From positions 3,870,501-3,934,500 of the forward strand of contig NZ_CP062253.1 of assembly GCF_014863585.1 (NCBI RefSeq): 64,000 nt of DNA, in the 5' to 3' direction. Origin of the DNA: Pseudomonas gozinkensis. GTDB taxonomy: Bacteria > Pseudomonadota > Gammaproteobacteria > Pseudomonadales > Pseudomonadaceae. The stretch's first letter is position 1, and each line of letters starts with the position of its first letter. The notes under the pieces were generated by a model that saw only the letters and a program-made list of their open reading frames with translations, did not search any database and was not told the origin of the DNA. Shown here piece by piece: positions 28,986 through 37,122 of the stretch. Both the position numbers and the translations under genes were made by a program.

Positions 28986-29452
28986 TCGCTGGCCTTGAAC
29001 GTTACCAGTTCGCCCTTGCGCCACTTGGCGGCTTTGGCGGTGACGGCTTTCAGGGTTTTGGTCAGGCCTTCCTGCAATTGTTCATTGGCGGCGAACACGG
29101 TGACCGCACTATGACCTTCCTTGAACACGATGGCATGACCGTCCGCCGTGGTGACAAACGCGTAGTCCCCCAAGCCGTACACAGTCATTTTGATTTCGCG
29201 AAAGCGGATGTCCATCTTGCCGCCTTCACGACTTGGAAGCACCGAGGCACTGAAATGATCGCCGACCTTGAGCTTGAGACCCGGTTTGTCATCGACCACC
29301 AATGCGCTTTCGGTGTCGATCTCGGCAACATAAATGCCTTCGGCGTTTTGCTCGGTGATGTAAACAAAACGTGATTGAAACTGCTTGACCAGCTTTGCCC
29401 GCAAATCACCCAGCACGAACAAAGCATGCATATCGAGGTTACTGACTGCCAA
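28982..29452 (-). CDS. Hypothetical protein (156 aa)
   Basis: 156 residues, cytosolic, starting MAVSNLDMHALFVLGDLRAK. The middle looks beta-rich (FVYITEQNAEGIYVAEIDTE, KLKVGDHFSASVLPSREGG, MTVYGLGDYAFVTTADGHA) and the C-terminus helical and basic. The alternating strands could fit a PilZ- or cystatin-like small domain, but no motif settles it. It is the first gene of a probable pair with the 65-residue gene. Family not recognised. Confidence 0.65.
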   Translation of the reverse strand: MAVSNLDMHALFVLGDLRAKLVKQFQSRFVYITEQNAEGIYVAEIDTESALVVDDKPGLKLKVGDHFSASVLPSREGGKMDIRFREIKMTVYGLGDYAFVTTADGHAIVFKEGHSAVTVFAANEQLQEGLTKTLKAVTAKAAKWRKGELVTFKASE

Positions 29453-29860
29453 AGATACATCCCCACACTTGAAAAGAGTGCCGTACGCGAAAAGCGCTTA
29501 CGGCATAAAAAGTCGGCATGGCCGAAGGTGTTGCGCGATGACTCGAATATACGCCTGAGCGAGCAAATTGCTCATTCAACGCGAGGTCCACAAGACTACT
29601 GGAATGCCACTCGCGAAACCTGCAAAGACGTTCTCCAAATGTTGAAGGAAAACGTGTCGCGGCCGGCCAGAGAATACTGACTACGAACTTTAGGGAAAAA
29701 ACTCACCAAGAAAAGCACTTTTCCGACATATCGCACGCAAAAAATTGCTTTAGATAACGCCATGCCGTCAACAGGTGTTGGCGATTCTAGAGCAGCGATA
29801 CTGCTTGCGACTACCCGCAACACCTTGTAAATGCGGGTCAACCCATGAAAAGGACTTCAT
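29453..29860. other. Intergenic region, 408 bp
   Basis: AT-richer region between two divergent transcription units (starts at 29452 and 29861). A forward open frame across 29375-29680 has no ribosome site and little coding character, so it is not called. No terminator, operator or RNA structure stands out. Confidence 0.45.
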
Positions 29861-30133
29861 ATGTGCACTATGACGCATTTTGCCGTGACTCAAGAACCTG
29901 CCTTTGTGCTGAGCACTCCGGGCTTCGAGACTGTTCCCACCATGAAGCCCTGCGGCCAGGAACCGTTGTTTCAGGTGATCCCGGCGGGCAACGCCTTTTT
30001 TCATATCAAGGAAAAGTCGACAGGCCTTGTCAGAGGTTTCCGTGAGAATCACAACGCCGCCTGCGCCCTCGCCCGCTCACTGGAATCACAGATCGAACTC
30101 CTGGCCAGCCAGCACCTCAGATACAGAGAGTGA
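29861..30133 (+). CDS. Hypothetical protein (90 aa)
   Basis: 90 residues starting MCTMTHFAVTQEPAFVLSTP, with LFQVIPAGNAFFHIKEKSTG and a C-terminal helix (HNAACALARSLESQIELLAS). The middle resembles the short DUF3077-type proteins of Pseudomonas only loosely. AAAAGGACTTCAT precedes the ATG. It is followed 29 bp later by the DUF2789 gene, so the two are probably cotranscribed. Function unknown. Confidence 0.6.
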   Translation: MCTMTHFAVTQEPAFVLSTPGFETVPTMKPCGQEPLFQVIPAGNAFFHIKEKSTGLVRGFRENHNAACALARSLESQIELLASQHLRYRE

Positions 30134-30162
30134 TCGACCCGCCATCCTCCAAGGAGCACAAC

Positions 30163-30399
30163 ATGGAACTGCCTGCCTACAACCTGACAACCCTGTTCGA
30201 TCAATTAGGACTGCCTTCAGAGGAAACGGCGATCGACGACTTCATCGAAGCCCATCCGCTGAATCCCGATATCAAATTGATCGACGCCGACTTCTGGAGT
30301 CCGCAACAGGCGCAACTGCTCAAGGAATGGCTTCGTGCCGATGGCGAGGAAGCGGTGATGGTCGATGAACTGAACGTGCGCCTGCATCGGGGCAAATGA
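30163..30399 (+). CDS. DUF2789 family protein
   Basis: 78 residues. The start MELPAYNLTTLFDQLGLPSE, the central EAHPLNPDIKLIDADFWSP and the end VMVDELNVRLHRGK match the small cytosolic DUF2789 family, of unknown function. AAGGAGCACAAC gives a strong ribosome site that fixes the start at 30163 rather than earlier in-frame codons. Confidence 0.82.
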   Translation: MELPAYNLTTLFDQLGLPSEETAIDDFIEAHPLNPDIKLIDADFWSPQQAQLLKEWLRADGEEAVMVDELNVRLHRGK

Positions 30400-30405
30400 T
30401 TTCGA

Positions 30406-30609
30406 TCAGTGCAGGCTGTCACCGGAATCAGCGCTCAATTGCGCTAGCCATGCAGCCCTGCACTCTTCCGCCTCGTTTCGACTCGCGAAGGCAGTGCCAC
30501 GGCGTTCGCCATTGAGCAGCACCACCCAGCAGACACTTTGCCCCATCGCGCGCAGTCCGGCGGGGACACCGCTACCGATCATCACTGCGACATCGACTCT
30601 GCATTGCAT
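30406..30609 (-). CDS. Small hypothetical protein (67 aa)
   Basis: 67 residues, starting MQCRVDVAVMIGSGVPAGLR and containing WVVLLNGERRGTAFASRNEA followed by a helical end (EECRAAWLAQLSADSGDSLH). GGGAGGTCAGC before the ATG is a strong ribosome site, which supports it as a real gene. It is convergent with the DUF2789 gene, 6 bp away. Family not recognised. Confidence 0.65.
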   Translation of the reverse strand: MQCRVDVAVMIGSGVPAGLRAMGQSVCWVVLLNGERRGTAFASRNEAEECRAAWLAQLSADSGDSLH

Positions 30610-30722
30610 GCTGACCTCCCAACTTCATTAGCAACCTAACTATGTAGGCATGTTAATGATTTGGATCAGGGGGAAACAGCGACGCCGCTGCACAGCTTAA
30701 TTGCAGCTTCGGCAACAATGCC

Positions 30723-32327
30723 TCAGCGCGGTTCCTCCGGTTTGTAGCCCAGGCGCAACCCGCCCCAGTGGCGACCCTTGACGATGATCGGCACCGACAG
30801 GTCATGCATCAGCTCGCCGGTATCGCGGGTGTAGGTCTGCAACAGCACCGGTTGCTGATGGCTGCCGCAGCGGATGCCGGTGCGGTCGGCGAATTTGCGT
30901 TTGGTGCGATTGTTCACGGTATCGACCTGCACATCTCCGGTCAGTGGCTGGCTGAACGCCCGATTGTGCGTCGGCACGTAACCCTGCTGCGTGCAGGCGA
31001 TAGCAAAGACCAGGCCTTCGTGACGCGGCAACAGCGGTTCCTGAATCGCCGGCAGCACCTGATCGGTGTAGCGGTCGAAACGGGTCTGGAACTTTGCCGG
31101 CTGGGTGTCCGGGATCGGTTGATACTGGCGGTCGAACAGGTCTTCAAGGCTGATGCGCCCTTGTTCGACGTCGGCCTCGAACCGCGCGGCGATCTGGCTG
31201 GCCCCTTCGCGGGCGAGGTCGTAGATGCGTTGGTGATAGTCGTCCAGCCCGACTTCGGCCAGGCGTTCGCTGATGGTTTCCGCCTGCCCTTCCATCTGCA
31301 CCGCGGCTTCGGCCAGACGCCGAGTCTGTTGGTCGCTGATCGCCAGATCGCTGCGCATCTGCTCGATGGCGGTGAACAGGCTGTCGAGCTGTTCACGATT
31401 GGTTTCTGCGCCTCGGGCGATTTCGCCGACCTGGGTTTCTACCCAGGCCGCCAGTCGCGCGATGTTTTCCAGGTGCTGACCGGTGTGTTCGACCTGCTCG
31501 ACGCCCGTGTGCAAATCGTCGGAGAGCTGGCGAATCTGCTCCACCACCTGCGCCGTTCGTTGCTGGATGTCGGCGACCATCTCGCCCACTTCGCCGGTGG
31601 CCGTCGCGGTACGGGCCGCCAGACCGCGCACTTCATCCGCCACCACCGCAAAACCGCGACCGTGCTCACCGGCCCGGGCCGCTTCGATGGCGGCGTTCAA
31701 CGCAAGGAGGTTGGTCTGGCTGGCGATGGACTGGATCACCAGCGTCACGCGCTGGATGTCATCGCTGCGCTGGCTCAAGGCTTCGATCAGTTCGCGGCTG
31801 GCATTGGCGCGCTGGCTGAGTTGATGCATGCGCGAGATCGAATCCACCAGTTCGGTACGCCCCGCCGCGCTGCTGTGATGGGCTTCGCTGGCAGCGCCCA
31901 ATGCTTCACGGCTGAGCTGCGAAGTGGCCTGCTCAGTAGCGATCATGACTTCAGCGTTGTTGACGATCTGCGCGGCGGCGTCGAGTTGCGATTGCAGCTT
32001 GCCGGCCAATTCCTTGACGGAAAAAGCCACGCCAGCAGCTGACAGCGCGTTATGACTGGTGGTGTAGGAAAGGTCGCGAGTCAGCTCGGACATCGCGTTA
32101 CTGCTATCGACCGGTTGCGCATCAGGGACTGCCCGGGAACGCAGGCGCGGCAGCCAGACAATCAGCACCGCCAACGGCATGCCGACGTACAAAGGCCATT
32201 CGCCCAGGCTCATCCCGGCCAGCAACAGCATCAGGGCGATGCTTTGCAGGGTCGGCGTCAGCCAGCGATTCTTCGGCAAAACAACTGGTGCAGGCAGAGC
32301 CGCAACCAGAGATCCATCTCTCGTCAT
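30723..32327 (-). CDS. Methyl-accepting chemotaxis protein with C-terminal sensor region
   Basis: 534 residues. Two hydrophobic helices (about 24-58) anchor the N-terminus without a periplasmic domain between them. The signalling domain follows, with the hairpin tip [20 protein letters not shown] and [19 protein letters not shown] (about 204-240). The last about 150 residues are a separate soluble domain ([19 protein letters not shown], then [20 protein letters not shown]) resembling the sensor-like tail of some Pseudomonas cytosol-sensing receptors. It should signal to CheA from intracellular or redox cues. It stands alone. Confidence 0.87.
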   Translation of the reverse strand: MTRDGSLVAALPAPVVLPKNRWLTPTLQSIALMLLLAGMSLGEWPLYVGMPLAVLIVWLPRLRSRAVPDAQPVDSSNAMSELTRDLSYTTSHNALSAAGVAFSVKELAGKLQSQLDAAAQIVNNAEVMIATEQATSQLSREALGAASEAHHSSAAGRTELVDSISRMHQLSQRANASRELIEALSQRSDDIQRVTLVIQSIASQTNLLALNAAIEAARAGEHGRGFAVVADEVRGLAARTATATGEVGEMVADIQQRTAQVVEQIRQLSDDLHTGVEQVEHTGQHLENIARLAAWVETQVGEIARGAETNREQLDSLFTAIEQMRSDLAISDQQTRRLAEAAVQMEGQAETISERLAEVGLDDYHQRIYDLAREGASQIAARFEADVEQGRISLEDLFDRQYQPIPDTQPAKFQTRFDRYTDQVLPAIQEPLLPRHEGLVFAIACTQQGYVPTHNRAFSQPLTGDVQVDTVNNRTKRKFADRTGIRCGSHQQPVLLQTYTRDTGELMHDLSVPIIVKGRHWGGLRLGYKPEEPR

Positions 32328-32465
32328 TTTGTTACCCCACGCTTGTTCTCATTGTTGTGACTGCATTAAACGCCACTACAACGCCATTATCCATGGTCCG
32401 TTAGTCGTGGGTCTGTGGCAGGTCAATGGAATGGTGCGTGGACTTTCCGGCAGACGAGAAAAAGC

Positions 32466-32520
32466 AAAGATCGCAGCCTTTTACAGTTCCCGGAGGAGCT
32501 GCAAAAGGCTGCGATCTTTT
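32466..32520. repeat. Palindromic repeat element AAAGATCGCAGCCTTTT type
   Basis: A 21-bp inverted repeat (AAAGATCGCAGCCTTTTACAG and its near-perfect complement) with a 12-base loop, ending in TTTT. It belongs to a second extragenic repeat family frequent in P. fluorescens genomes. It lies just past the DksA-like gene, where it may act as its terminator. Confidence 0.75.
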
Positions 32521-32555
32521 CGCGACGACCCGCATTGAAGGGGTCGCCTCAGGAA

Positions 32556-32960
32556 TCAGGCCTGACGCTGGTGCTTGTCGATCTGCTCGTGACGCTCTTG
32601 AGCTTCGATGCAGTACTTGGTGGTCGGGCTGATCAGCAGGCGTTTCAGGCCAATCGGCTCGCCGCTGTCGTCGCACCAGCCAAAGCTGTCTTCCTTGATA
32701 CGCTCAAGGGCCTGCTCGAGTTGCGGCAGCATGCGCTGGTCGCGATCAATCGCGTTTACCAGCCAGGTGCGCTCTTCTTCCACCGATGCGGCGTCCGCCG
32801 GGTCAGCCGGGGTGTCCAGGCTTTCGATGGCAATACGGTTCTGCTCAATGCGCTCATGGGTTTCGACTTTCATGTTCTGCAACAGCTCGCTGAAGAAAGC
32901 GTGTTGCTCGGCATTCATGTAGTCATCTGCCGGCATGGCCAGCAACTTGTCCTTTGTCAT
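32556..32960 (-). CDS. DksA/TraR-family protein with incomplete zinc site
   Basis: 134 residues. The coiled-coil tip motif DPADAAS (family pattern DxxDxA) and the C-terminal globule (DSFGWCDDSGEPIGLKRLL, then SPTTKYCIEAQERHEQ) identify the DksA fold, which binds the secondary channel of RNA polymerase together with ppGpp. Canonical DksA has two Cys-x-x-Cys pairs; here only the first Cys of each is kept (CDDS and CIEA). This resembles the zinc-independent paralogue DksA2 of P. aeruginosa, which works under zinc limitation. The ATG at 32958-32960 is chosen because upstream codons are non-homologous. Confidence 0.85.
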   Translation of the reverse strand: MTKDKLLAMPADDYMNAEQHAFFSELLQNMKVETHERIEQNRIAIESLDTPADPADAASVEEERTWLVNAIDRDQRMLPQLEQALERIKEDSFGWCDDSGEPIGLKRLLISPTTKYCIEAQERHEQIDKHQRQA

Positions 32961-33371
32961 TGATATCTCTATAAAAAAACGTGCATTAAGGCGAATTAGG
33001 GAGCGTTCCGGCGAACCGCCTGCGGTCATCGGAAAGGCATCGTTTATTGCAAACGCCACCCGGCACTCAATTTACGAAGGGGCGGCAGTCTAAGGCCCGT
33101 TTGAGGCCTCAGCAACTGTAAATACCGGGAATTTGTCCGACAAGGCCCGGAAACTGCTCTGACACAGGCTTCACAGCGCTCATCGGAGTGCGTTTATAGC
33201 AAGAAATTCAGTCGAGCGGCTGTATATAGAAGACAAACGGCGGACGAGCGGCGCTTTGTCGCAATTCGTTACGGTCGCTGACCGCATAACCATCCCCCTC
33301 GCAAAGACTGACAAATTCCCCCAACCTCGGCTACGTTATGCCCTCCCCGGTTCGACTTGAAGGAACGCGTC
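32961..33371. other. Intergenic region, 411 bp
   Basis: Promoter region of the DksA-like gene on the left and of the GST gene on the right. No open frame with coding character was found. The stretch 32985-33080 is GC-richer and may hold the leader of the DksA-like gene. I see no Zur-type palindrome. Confidence 0.45.
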
Positions 33372-33977
33372 ATGAAACTGATCGGCATGCTGGACTCCCC
33401 TTACGTGCGCCGCGTGGCGATTTCCGCCAAATGCCTGGGGGTCGAACTGGAACACGATCCGGTCTCGGTATTCCGCCACTTCGAACGTTTCCAGCAGATC
33501 AACCCGGTGGTCAAGGCGCCGACTTTGGTCCTTGATGACGGCGAAGTGCTGATCGACTCGACCCTTATCCTCGACTACCTCGAAGCACTGTCCGGCAAAA
33601 CCCTGCTGCCCGCTGACCTGCCGCAACGGGTCAAAACCATCCGCCTGATCGGCCTCGGCCTCGCCGCCTGCGAAAAAGCCGTGCAGCTCTACTACGAACG
33701 CAACCTGCGCCCGGCCGAGATTCAATACCAGCCGTGGGTCGAACGCGTCGAAGGCCAACTCGCCGCCGCCTTCACCGCCCTACAACACGAACTCGAAAAA
33801 CACCCGCTGCCCACCGACGGCCCCCTCCAACAGGACGGCATCACCCTCGCCGTCGCCTGGAGCTTCACCGGCCTCGTCGTCCCCGACCAGATCGACGCGG
33901 ATCGCTTCCCGCGCATCGCCCAATACACCGCGTACGCCGAAAGCACCCAGGCGTTCATCAGCACCCCGATGACCTGA
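33372..33977 (+). CDS. Glutathione S-transferase family protein
   Basis: 201 residues. The thioredoxin-like N-terminal domain starts MKLIGMLDSPYVRRVAISAK, with Ser9 in the usual catalytic Ser position, and contains VKAPTLVLDDGEVLIDSTLI, the glutathione-contact region with the conserved cis-Pro and acidic-Ser pair. The C-terminal helical domain follows. GAAGGAACGCGTC precedes the ATG. Two bases separate its stop from the next start, so it shares an operon with the AlkC-like gene. Substrate not predictable. Confidence 0.87.
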   Translation: MKLIGMLDSPYVRRVAISAKCLGVELEHDPVSVFRHFERFQQINPVVKAPTLVLDDGEVLIDSTLILDYLEALSGKTLLPADLPQRVKTIRLIGLGLAACEKAVQLYYERNLRPAEIQYQPWVERVEGQLAAAFTALQHELEKHPLPTDGPLQQDGITLAVAWSFTGLVVPDQIDADRFPRIAQYTAYAESTQAFISTPMT

Positions 33978-33979
33978 CC

Positions 33980-35083
33980 ATGAGCTCCACAGAAACCGCT
34001 GCCCCGGCCCTGAAAGAAATCTTCAACGCCGAACGCCTGCAACATATCGCCACAGAAATGAGCGCCGTGTACCCGGCGTTCAAAGCCAAGGCCTTTCTCA
34101 AGCACGCCAACGACGGCCTCGCCGACCTCTCCGTCATGCAGCGCATGGCCCGCGTCAGCGAAAGCCTGCACGCGGTGCTGCCGCTGGATTACGCAGATTC
34201 CCTCGCCGTACTACGCGAACTCGCCCCACGCCTGAACAGCGGCTTCGTCAGCATGTGCCTGCCGCACTACGTGGCGAGCTACGGCGCACACGCGTTCGAC
34301 ATTTCGATGGAAGCCCTGAAGTACTTCACCACCTTCGGCTCCTCCGAATTCGCCATCCGCCACTTCCTGCGCAGCGACCTGGAACGCTCGCTGGAACTGA
34401 TGCACGACTGGACGCGAGACGAAAACCACCACGTCCGAAGACTCGCCAGCGAAGGCAGCCGCCCTCGCCTGCCGTGGTCGTTTCGCCTGGAACCGGTGCA
34501 GGCTGATCCGCTGTTGGCTGCCGGGATTCTTGACCGGTTGAAGGCCGATGAGAGCTTGTACGTGCGCAAGTCCGTGGCGAATCATTTGAATGACGTGACG
34601 AAAGAACATCCGGAATGGGTGCTGGATACGGTTGAGGGGTGGTCGCTGGAGAACAGGCACACGGCGTGGATTGCCAGGCATGCGCTGCGGAGTTTGATCA
34701 AACAAGGGGATTTACGGGCGCTCACGGTTATCGGTGCGGGGGCGAAGGCTGAGGTTGAGTTGCTGGATGTGAAGGTGGAGCCGGCGGTTGTGCGGCTTGG
34801 GGAGACGATCACTCTGTCGTTTACCGTTCGATCGTTGGTAGCAGTTGAACAGCGGTTGGTGATTGATTATGCGATTGACTATGTGAAGGCGAATGGCGGG
34901 ACGTCGGCCAAGGTTTTCAAGTTGAAGACGTTGGTGTTGGCGGGGTTTGGGAGTGAGGTTGTTGCGCGGCGGCAGGTGATCAAGGATTTCACTACGAGGA
35001 AGCATTATGCGGGGGTACATGCGGTGCATGTGGTGGTTAATGGGGAGCGGTTGGGGAGTACAGCGGTTGATATCAATTGCTGA
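33980..35083 (+). CDS. AlkC-like DNA alkylation repair protein (HEAT-repeat)
   Basis: 367 residues. Helical repeats dominate residues 20-240 (FAIRHFLRSDLERSLELMHD, VRRLASEGSRPRLPWSFRL, SLYVRKSVANHLNDVTKEHP), the pattern of AlkC/AlkD glycosylases. A beta-sandwich C-terminal domain (about 260-367) is the Ig-like module seen in some AlkC proteins. Such enzymes remove N3- and N7-alkylated purines without base flipping. Codon use changes visibly near 34500: C-ending codons upstream, many G/T-ending codons downstream. The gene is coupled to the GST gene, fitting detoxification of alkylating agents. Confidence 0.83.
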   Translation: MSSTETAAPALKEIFNAERLQHIATEMSAVYPAFKAKAFLKHANDGLADLSVMQRMARVSESLHAVLPLDYADSLAVLRELAPRLNSGFVSMCLPHYVASYGAHAFDISMEALKYFTTFGSSEFAIRHFLRSDLERSLELMHDWTRDENHHVRRLASEGSRPRLPWSFRLEPVQADPLLAAGILDRLKADESLYVRKSVANHLNDVTKEHPEWVLDTVEGWSLENRHTAWIARHALRSLIKQGDLRALTVIGAGAKAEVELLDVKVEPAVVRLGETITLSFTVRSLVAVEQRLVIDYAIDYVKANGGTSAKVFKLKTLVLAGFGSEVVARRQVIKDFTTRKHYAGVHAVHVVVNGERLGSTAVDINC

Positions 35084-35140
35084 CGAACTGAAAGTTCCTC
35101 TCTGACGTTGCTCTCGGACGACAAAAAATAAAAAGAGGAC

Positions 35141-35332
35141 ATGGCCATAAAGCTTAAACAAATAATCGATTGCTTTTTTAAATATGCGAGTGAACAGAGA
35201 AATCCGTACAACAGCTTCCCCCTCACCACTGAAGTCGATGAGTTTGGCGGGCCATATATTGAAATTAATCCAACTCGATGCTTTCAACTCTTCGCAACCT
35301 ATCAAACATTTACGACTTTACTTTCTGACTGA
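35141..35332 (+). CDS. Short AT-rich open frame, possible gene fragment
   Basis: 63 residues starting MAIKLKQIIDCFFKYASEQR with FGGPYIEINPTRCFQLFAT near the end. GC content is well below that of the flanks. AGAGGAC precedes the ATG closely (2 bases), which is a weak ribosome site. It might be a small accessory gene of the effector island or a remnant. Family not recognised. Confidence 0.3.
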   Translation: MAIKLKQIIDCFFKYASEQRNPYNSFPLTTEVDEFGGPYIEINPTRCFQLFATYQTFTTLLSD

Positions 35333-35378
35333 TTTTGACCAAAAGTATCTAAACACGCTGCCCCCTTCACAGCCGGCT

Positions 35379-35678
35379 TCAGGCGGAAAGGAATGTCAAA
35401 CTGTCAAGATCGATCTCGGCGCAACACCCTATATCCCCCTTGTAAAGCGAAACCCTGGAAACTCCCAGCTCGGACTGTAAGAGCTCGACTAGCGTTCTGA
35501 GCTTTTTGTTTTTAGACATCGACGTCGGACGCATTACCGTTGCCTGTCCGGGTTCGTCATCGTAAATTCTGATCAGAAACATACCCTCTTCGCTCTGTAT
35601 GACGTAGTTATAACCATGGTATTCATACCCAAGGTCATGGTCGACATCATCAAAGCGAGTAGCTTTTATTATCTTCAA
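35379..35678 (-). CDS. Hypothetical protein (99 aa), possible 5'-truncated gene
   Basis: 99 residues from a TTG at 35676-35678 (MKIIKATRFDDVDHDLGYEY), with YNYVIQSEEGMFLIRIYDDE and a helical then acidic end (KKLRTLVELLQSELGVSRVS, EIDLDSLTFLSA). The frame stays open for only 12 more codons upstream (reading YSDRILDAT) before a stop, and those residues look coding. So either the gene has an unusual start or its front was lost. Low GC and location downstream of the DUF2931 genes suggest an accessory role such as immunity. Family not recognised. Confidence 0.5.
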   Translation of the reverse strand: MKIIKATRFDDVDHDLGYEYHGYNYVIQSEEGMFLIRIYDDEPGQATVMRPTSMSKNKKLRTLVELLQSELGVSRVSLYKGDIGCCAEIDLDSLTFLSA

Positions 35679-35798
35679 AGTGGCATCCAGTATTCGATCA
35701 CTATAGAAGTATCATTTAAAAAAATGCAAAAAACAGGACGCATCTATTTATCGATAGATCCGTCCTATCTTCTTCGACTAACCCCCGTTTTCCAAGAA

Positions 35799-36455
35799 TT
35801 ACCAACTGCCATATGGATTGCGGAGTTTGTCGATATATCGCTTGGATTTTTCACTGACAGGATAGGCGTAACGCCCCTGGTTTTTGCCTTGGCTTGCACC
35901 CAAGGGCTCAATTTCTGCTTGGGCTCTAGCCACTTTGACCGGGTGATGGCAAGAGTCTCTAACCCACACTTGCACAACTCCGCCTGGCGCCAACCCTAAA
36001 TAAACCGAAGAAATATAGGTAGCCTTCTGATCCGGTGTTTTCGCGCATCGCTGGTTGACCGATGTCAGCATTAGTTGCCTGGCTTCTTCCGGTATATCCA
36101 CCCAAGCACGATAGGTCTGAGGCTCCACAATAGATTGCCAACGAACAAAGATTCGCTTGGGAAGATCGGCGCCTACTACTGCTTTCGCAGAGCCGCCTAC
36201 GCCATGCCAACCTCGGGCTGACTCTGTGCCATCCTCTGGTTGCCCGCCCGAGGCGGATCCCCCGCTAGTGTGCAGGAACGTTCTTCCTTTGATGTCTTCC
36301 ACCGAAGTATCTTCCACCCAAACCTTCATGTAGTGAGGCTCTGTGAAACCCAGCTCCCACCATTCGGACTTGGGATCATTTTCGCCTGACAACGGATCGG
36401 TCAAATGACAACCAGCAATCAACAGCACACATAGCAAACTTATGAATGGCCTCAT
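35799..36455 (-). CDS. DUF2931 family lipoprotein (second of a tandem pair)
   Basis: 218 residues. The signal peptide MRPFISLLCVLLIAGC ends in a lipobox (LIAGC), so the mature protein is membrane-anchored. The domain shows WELGFTEPHYMKVWVEDTSV, then RWQSIVEPQTYRAWVDIPEE and the C-terminal NQGRYAYPVSEKSKRYIDK. It is about 75 percent identical by eye to the next upstream copy and has the same length. DUF2931 lipoproteins often sit next to DUF2235 lipase genes, which suggests periplasmic immunity. The start at 36455 is chosen because it begins the lipoprotein signal. Confidence 0.78.
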   Translation of the reverse strand: MRPFISLLCVLLIAGCHLTDPLSGENDPKSEWWELGFTEPHYMKVWVEDTSVEDIKGRTFLHTSGGSASGGQPEDGTESARGWHGVGGSAKAVVGADLPKRIFVRWQSIVEPQTYRAWVDIPEEARQLMLTSVNQRCAKTPDQKATYISSVYLGLAPGGVVQVWVRDSCHHPVKVARAQAEIEPLGASQGKNQGRYAYPVSEKSKRYIDKLRNPYGSW

Positions 36456-36465
36456 TTTCTGACTG

Positions 36466-37122
36466 TTACCAGCTGCCGTACGGAATGCCAAATTTCTCGA
36501 TGTAGCGTTGCGATTTTTCACTGACCGGATAAGCGTAACGCCCTTGGTTCTTACCCTGACTCGGACCTAGCGGTTCGATTTCTGCTTTGGCTTTCGCCAC
36601 TTTCACCGGATGGTGACACGAGTCCCTGACCCAGACTTGTACAACCCCACCGGGAGCCAGCCCCAGGTAGATAGAAGCGGAATAACTCGCTTGCTCCTTC
36701 GGCGTTTCCGAACAACGCTGATTGACCGACGCCCTCATTAACTGTCTGGCCTCTTCGGGCACATCCAACCAAACAACATAGGTCTGAGGTTCGACAATCG
36801 ATTGCCAACGCACGTAAATGCGTTTGGGGAGATCGGCACCAATCACTGGCTTTGCAGCAGCTCCCAAAGCGTGCCAGCCTCGTGCAGATTCTTTACCGTC
36901 TTCAGGCTCCCCGCCAGCAGCCGTACCTCCTCCCGTACGCTTGAACAGCTTGCCGTTTATATCTTCGACAGCACTGTCCTCCACCCACACTTTCATGTAG
37001 TAAGGCTCAGTAAATGCGAGCTCCCACGACTCGGACTTAGGGTCGTTTTTGGCAGACAGCGGGTCCGCAGACTGACAGCCAGTCATGAACAAAGCACAAA
37101 ACAGGGTTACAAAAACTCTCAT
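36466..37122 (-). CDS. DUF2931 family lipoprotein (first of a tandem pair)
   Basis: 218 residues, with the lipoprotein signal MRVFVTLFCALFMTGC. Its domain closely follows the other copy (WELAFTEPYYMKVWVEDSAV, RWQSIVEPQTYVVWLDVPEE, NQGRYAYPVSEKSQRYIEK). Its ATG overlaps the lipase stop by one base (TAATG), so the two are translationally coupled. Direct coupling of a periplasmic lipoprotein to a lipase-family gene is the arrangement of a type VI effector and its immunity protein; duplication of the immunity gene is common. The role is inference. Confidence 0.8.
   Translation of the reverse strand: MRVFVTLFCALFMTGCQSADPLSAKNDPKSESWELAFTEPYYMKVWVEDSAVEDINGKLFKRTGGGTAAGGEPEDGKESARGWHALGAAAKPVIGADLPKRIYVRWQSIVEPQTYVVWLDVPEEARQLMRASVNQRCSETPKEQASYSASIYLGLAPGGVVQVWVRDSCHHPVKVAKAKAEIEPLGPSQGKNQGRYAYPVSEKSQRYIEKFGIPYGSW

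Noticed and set aside
29375..29680. Forward frame of 101 residues in the intergenic region
   Set aside because: Overlaps an annotated gene on the opposite strand, has no ribosome site and shows poor codon use.
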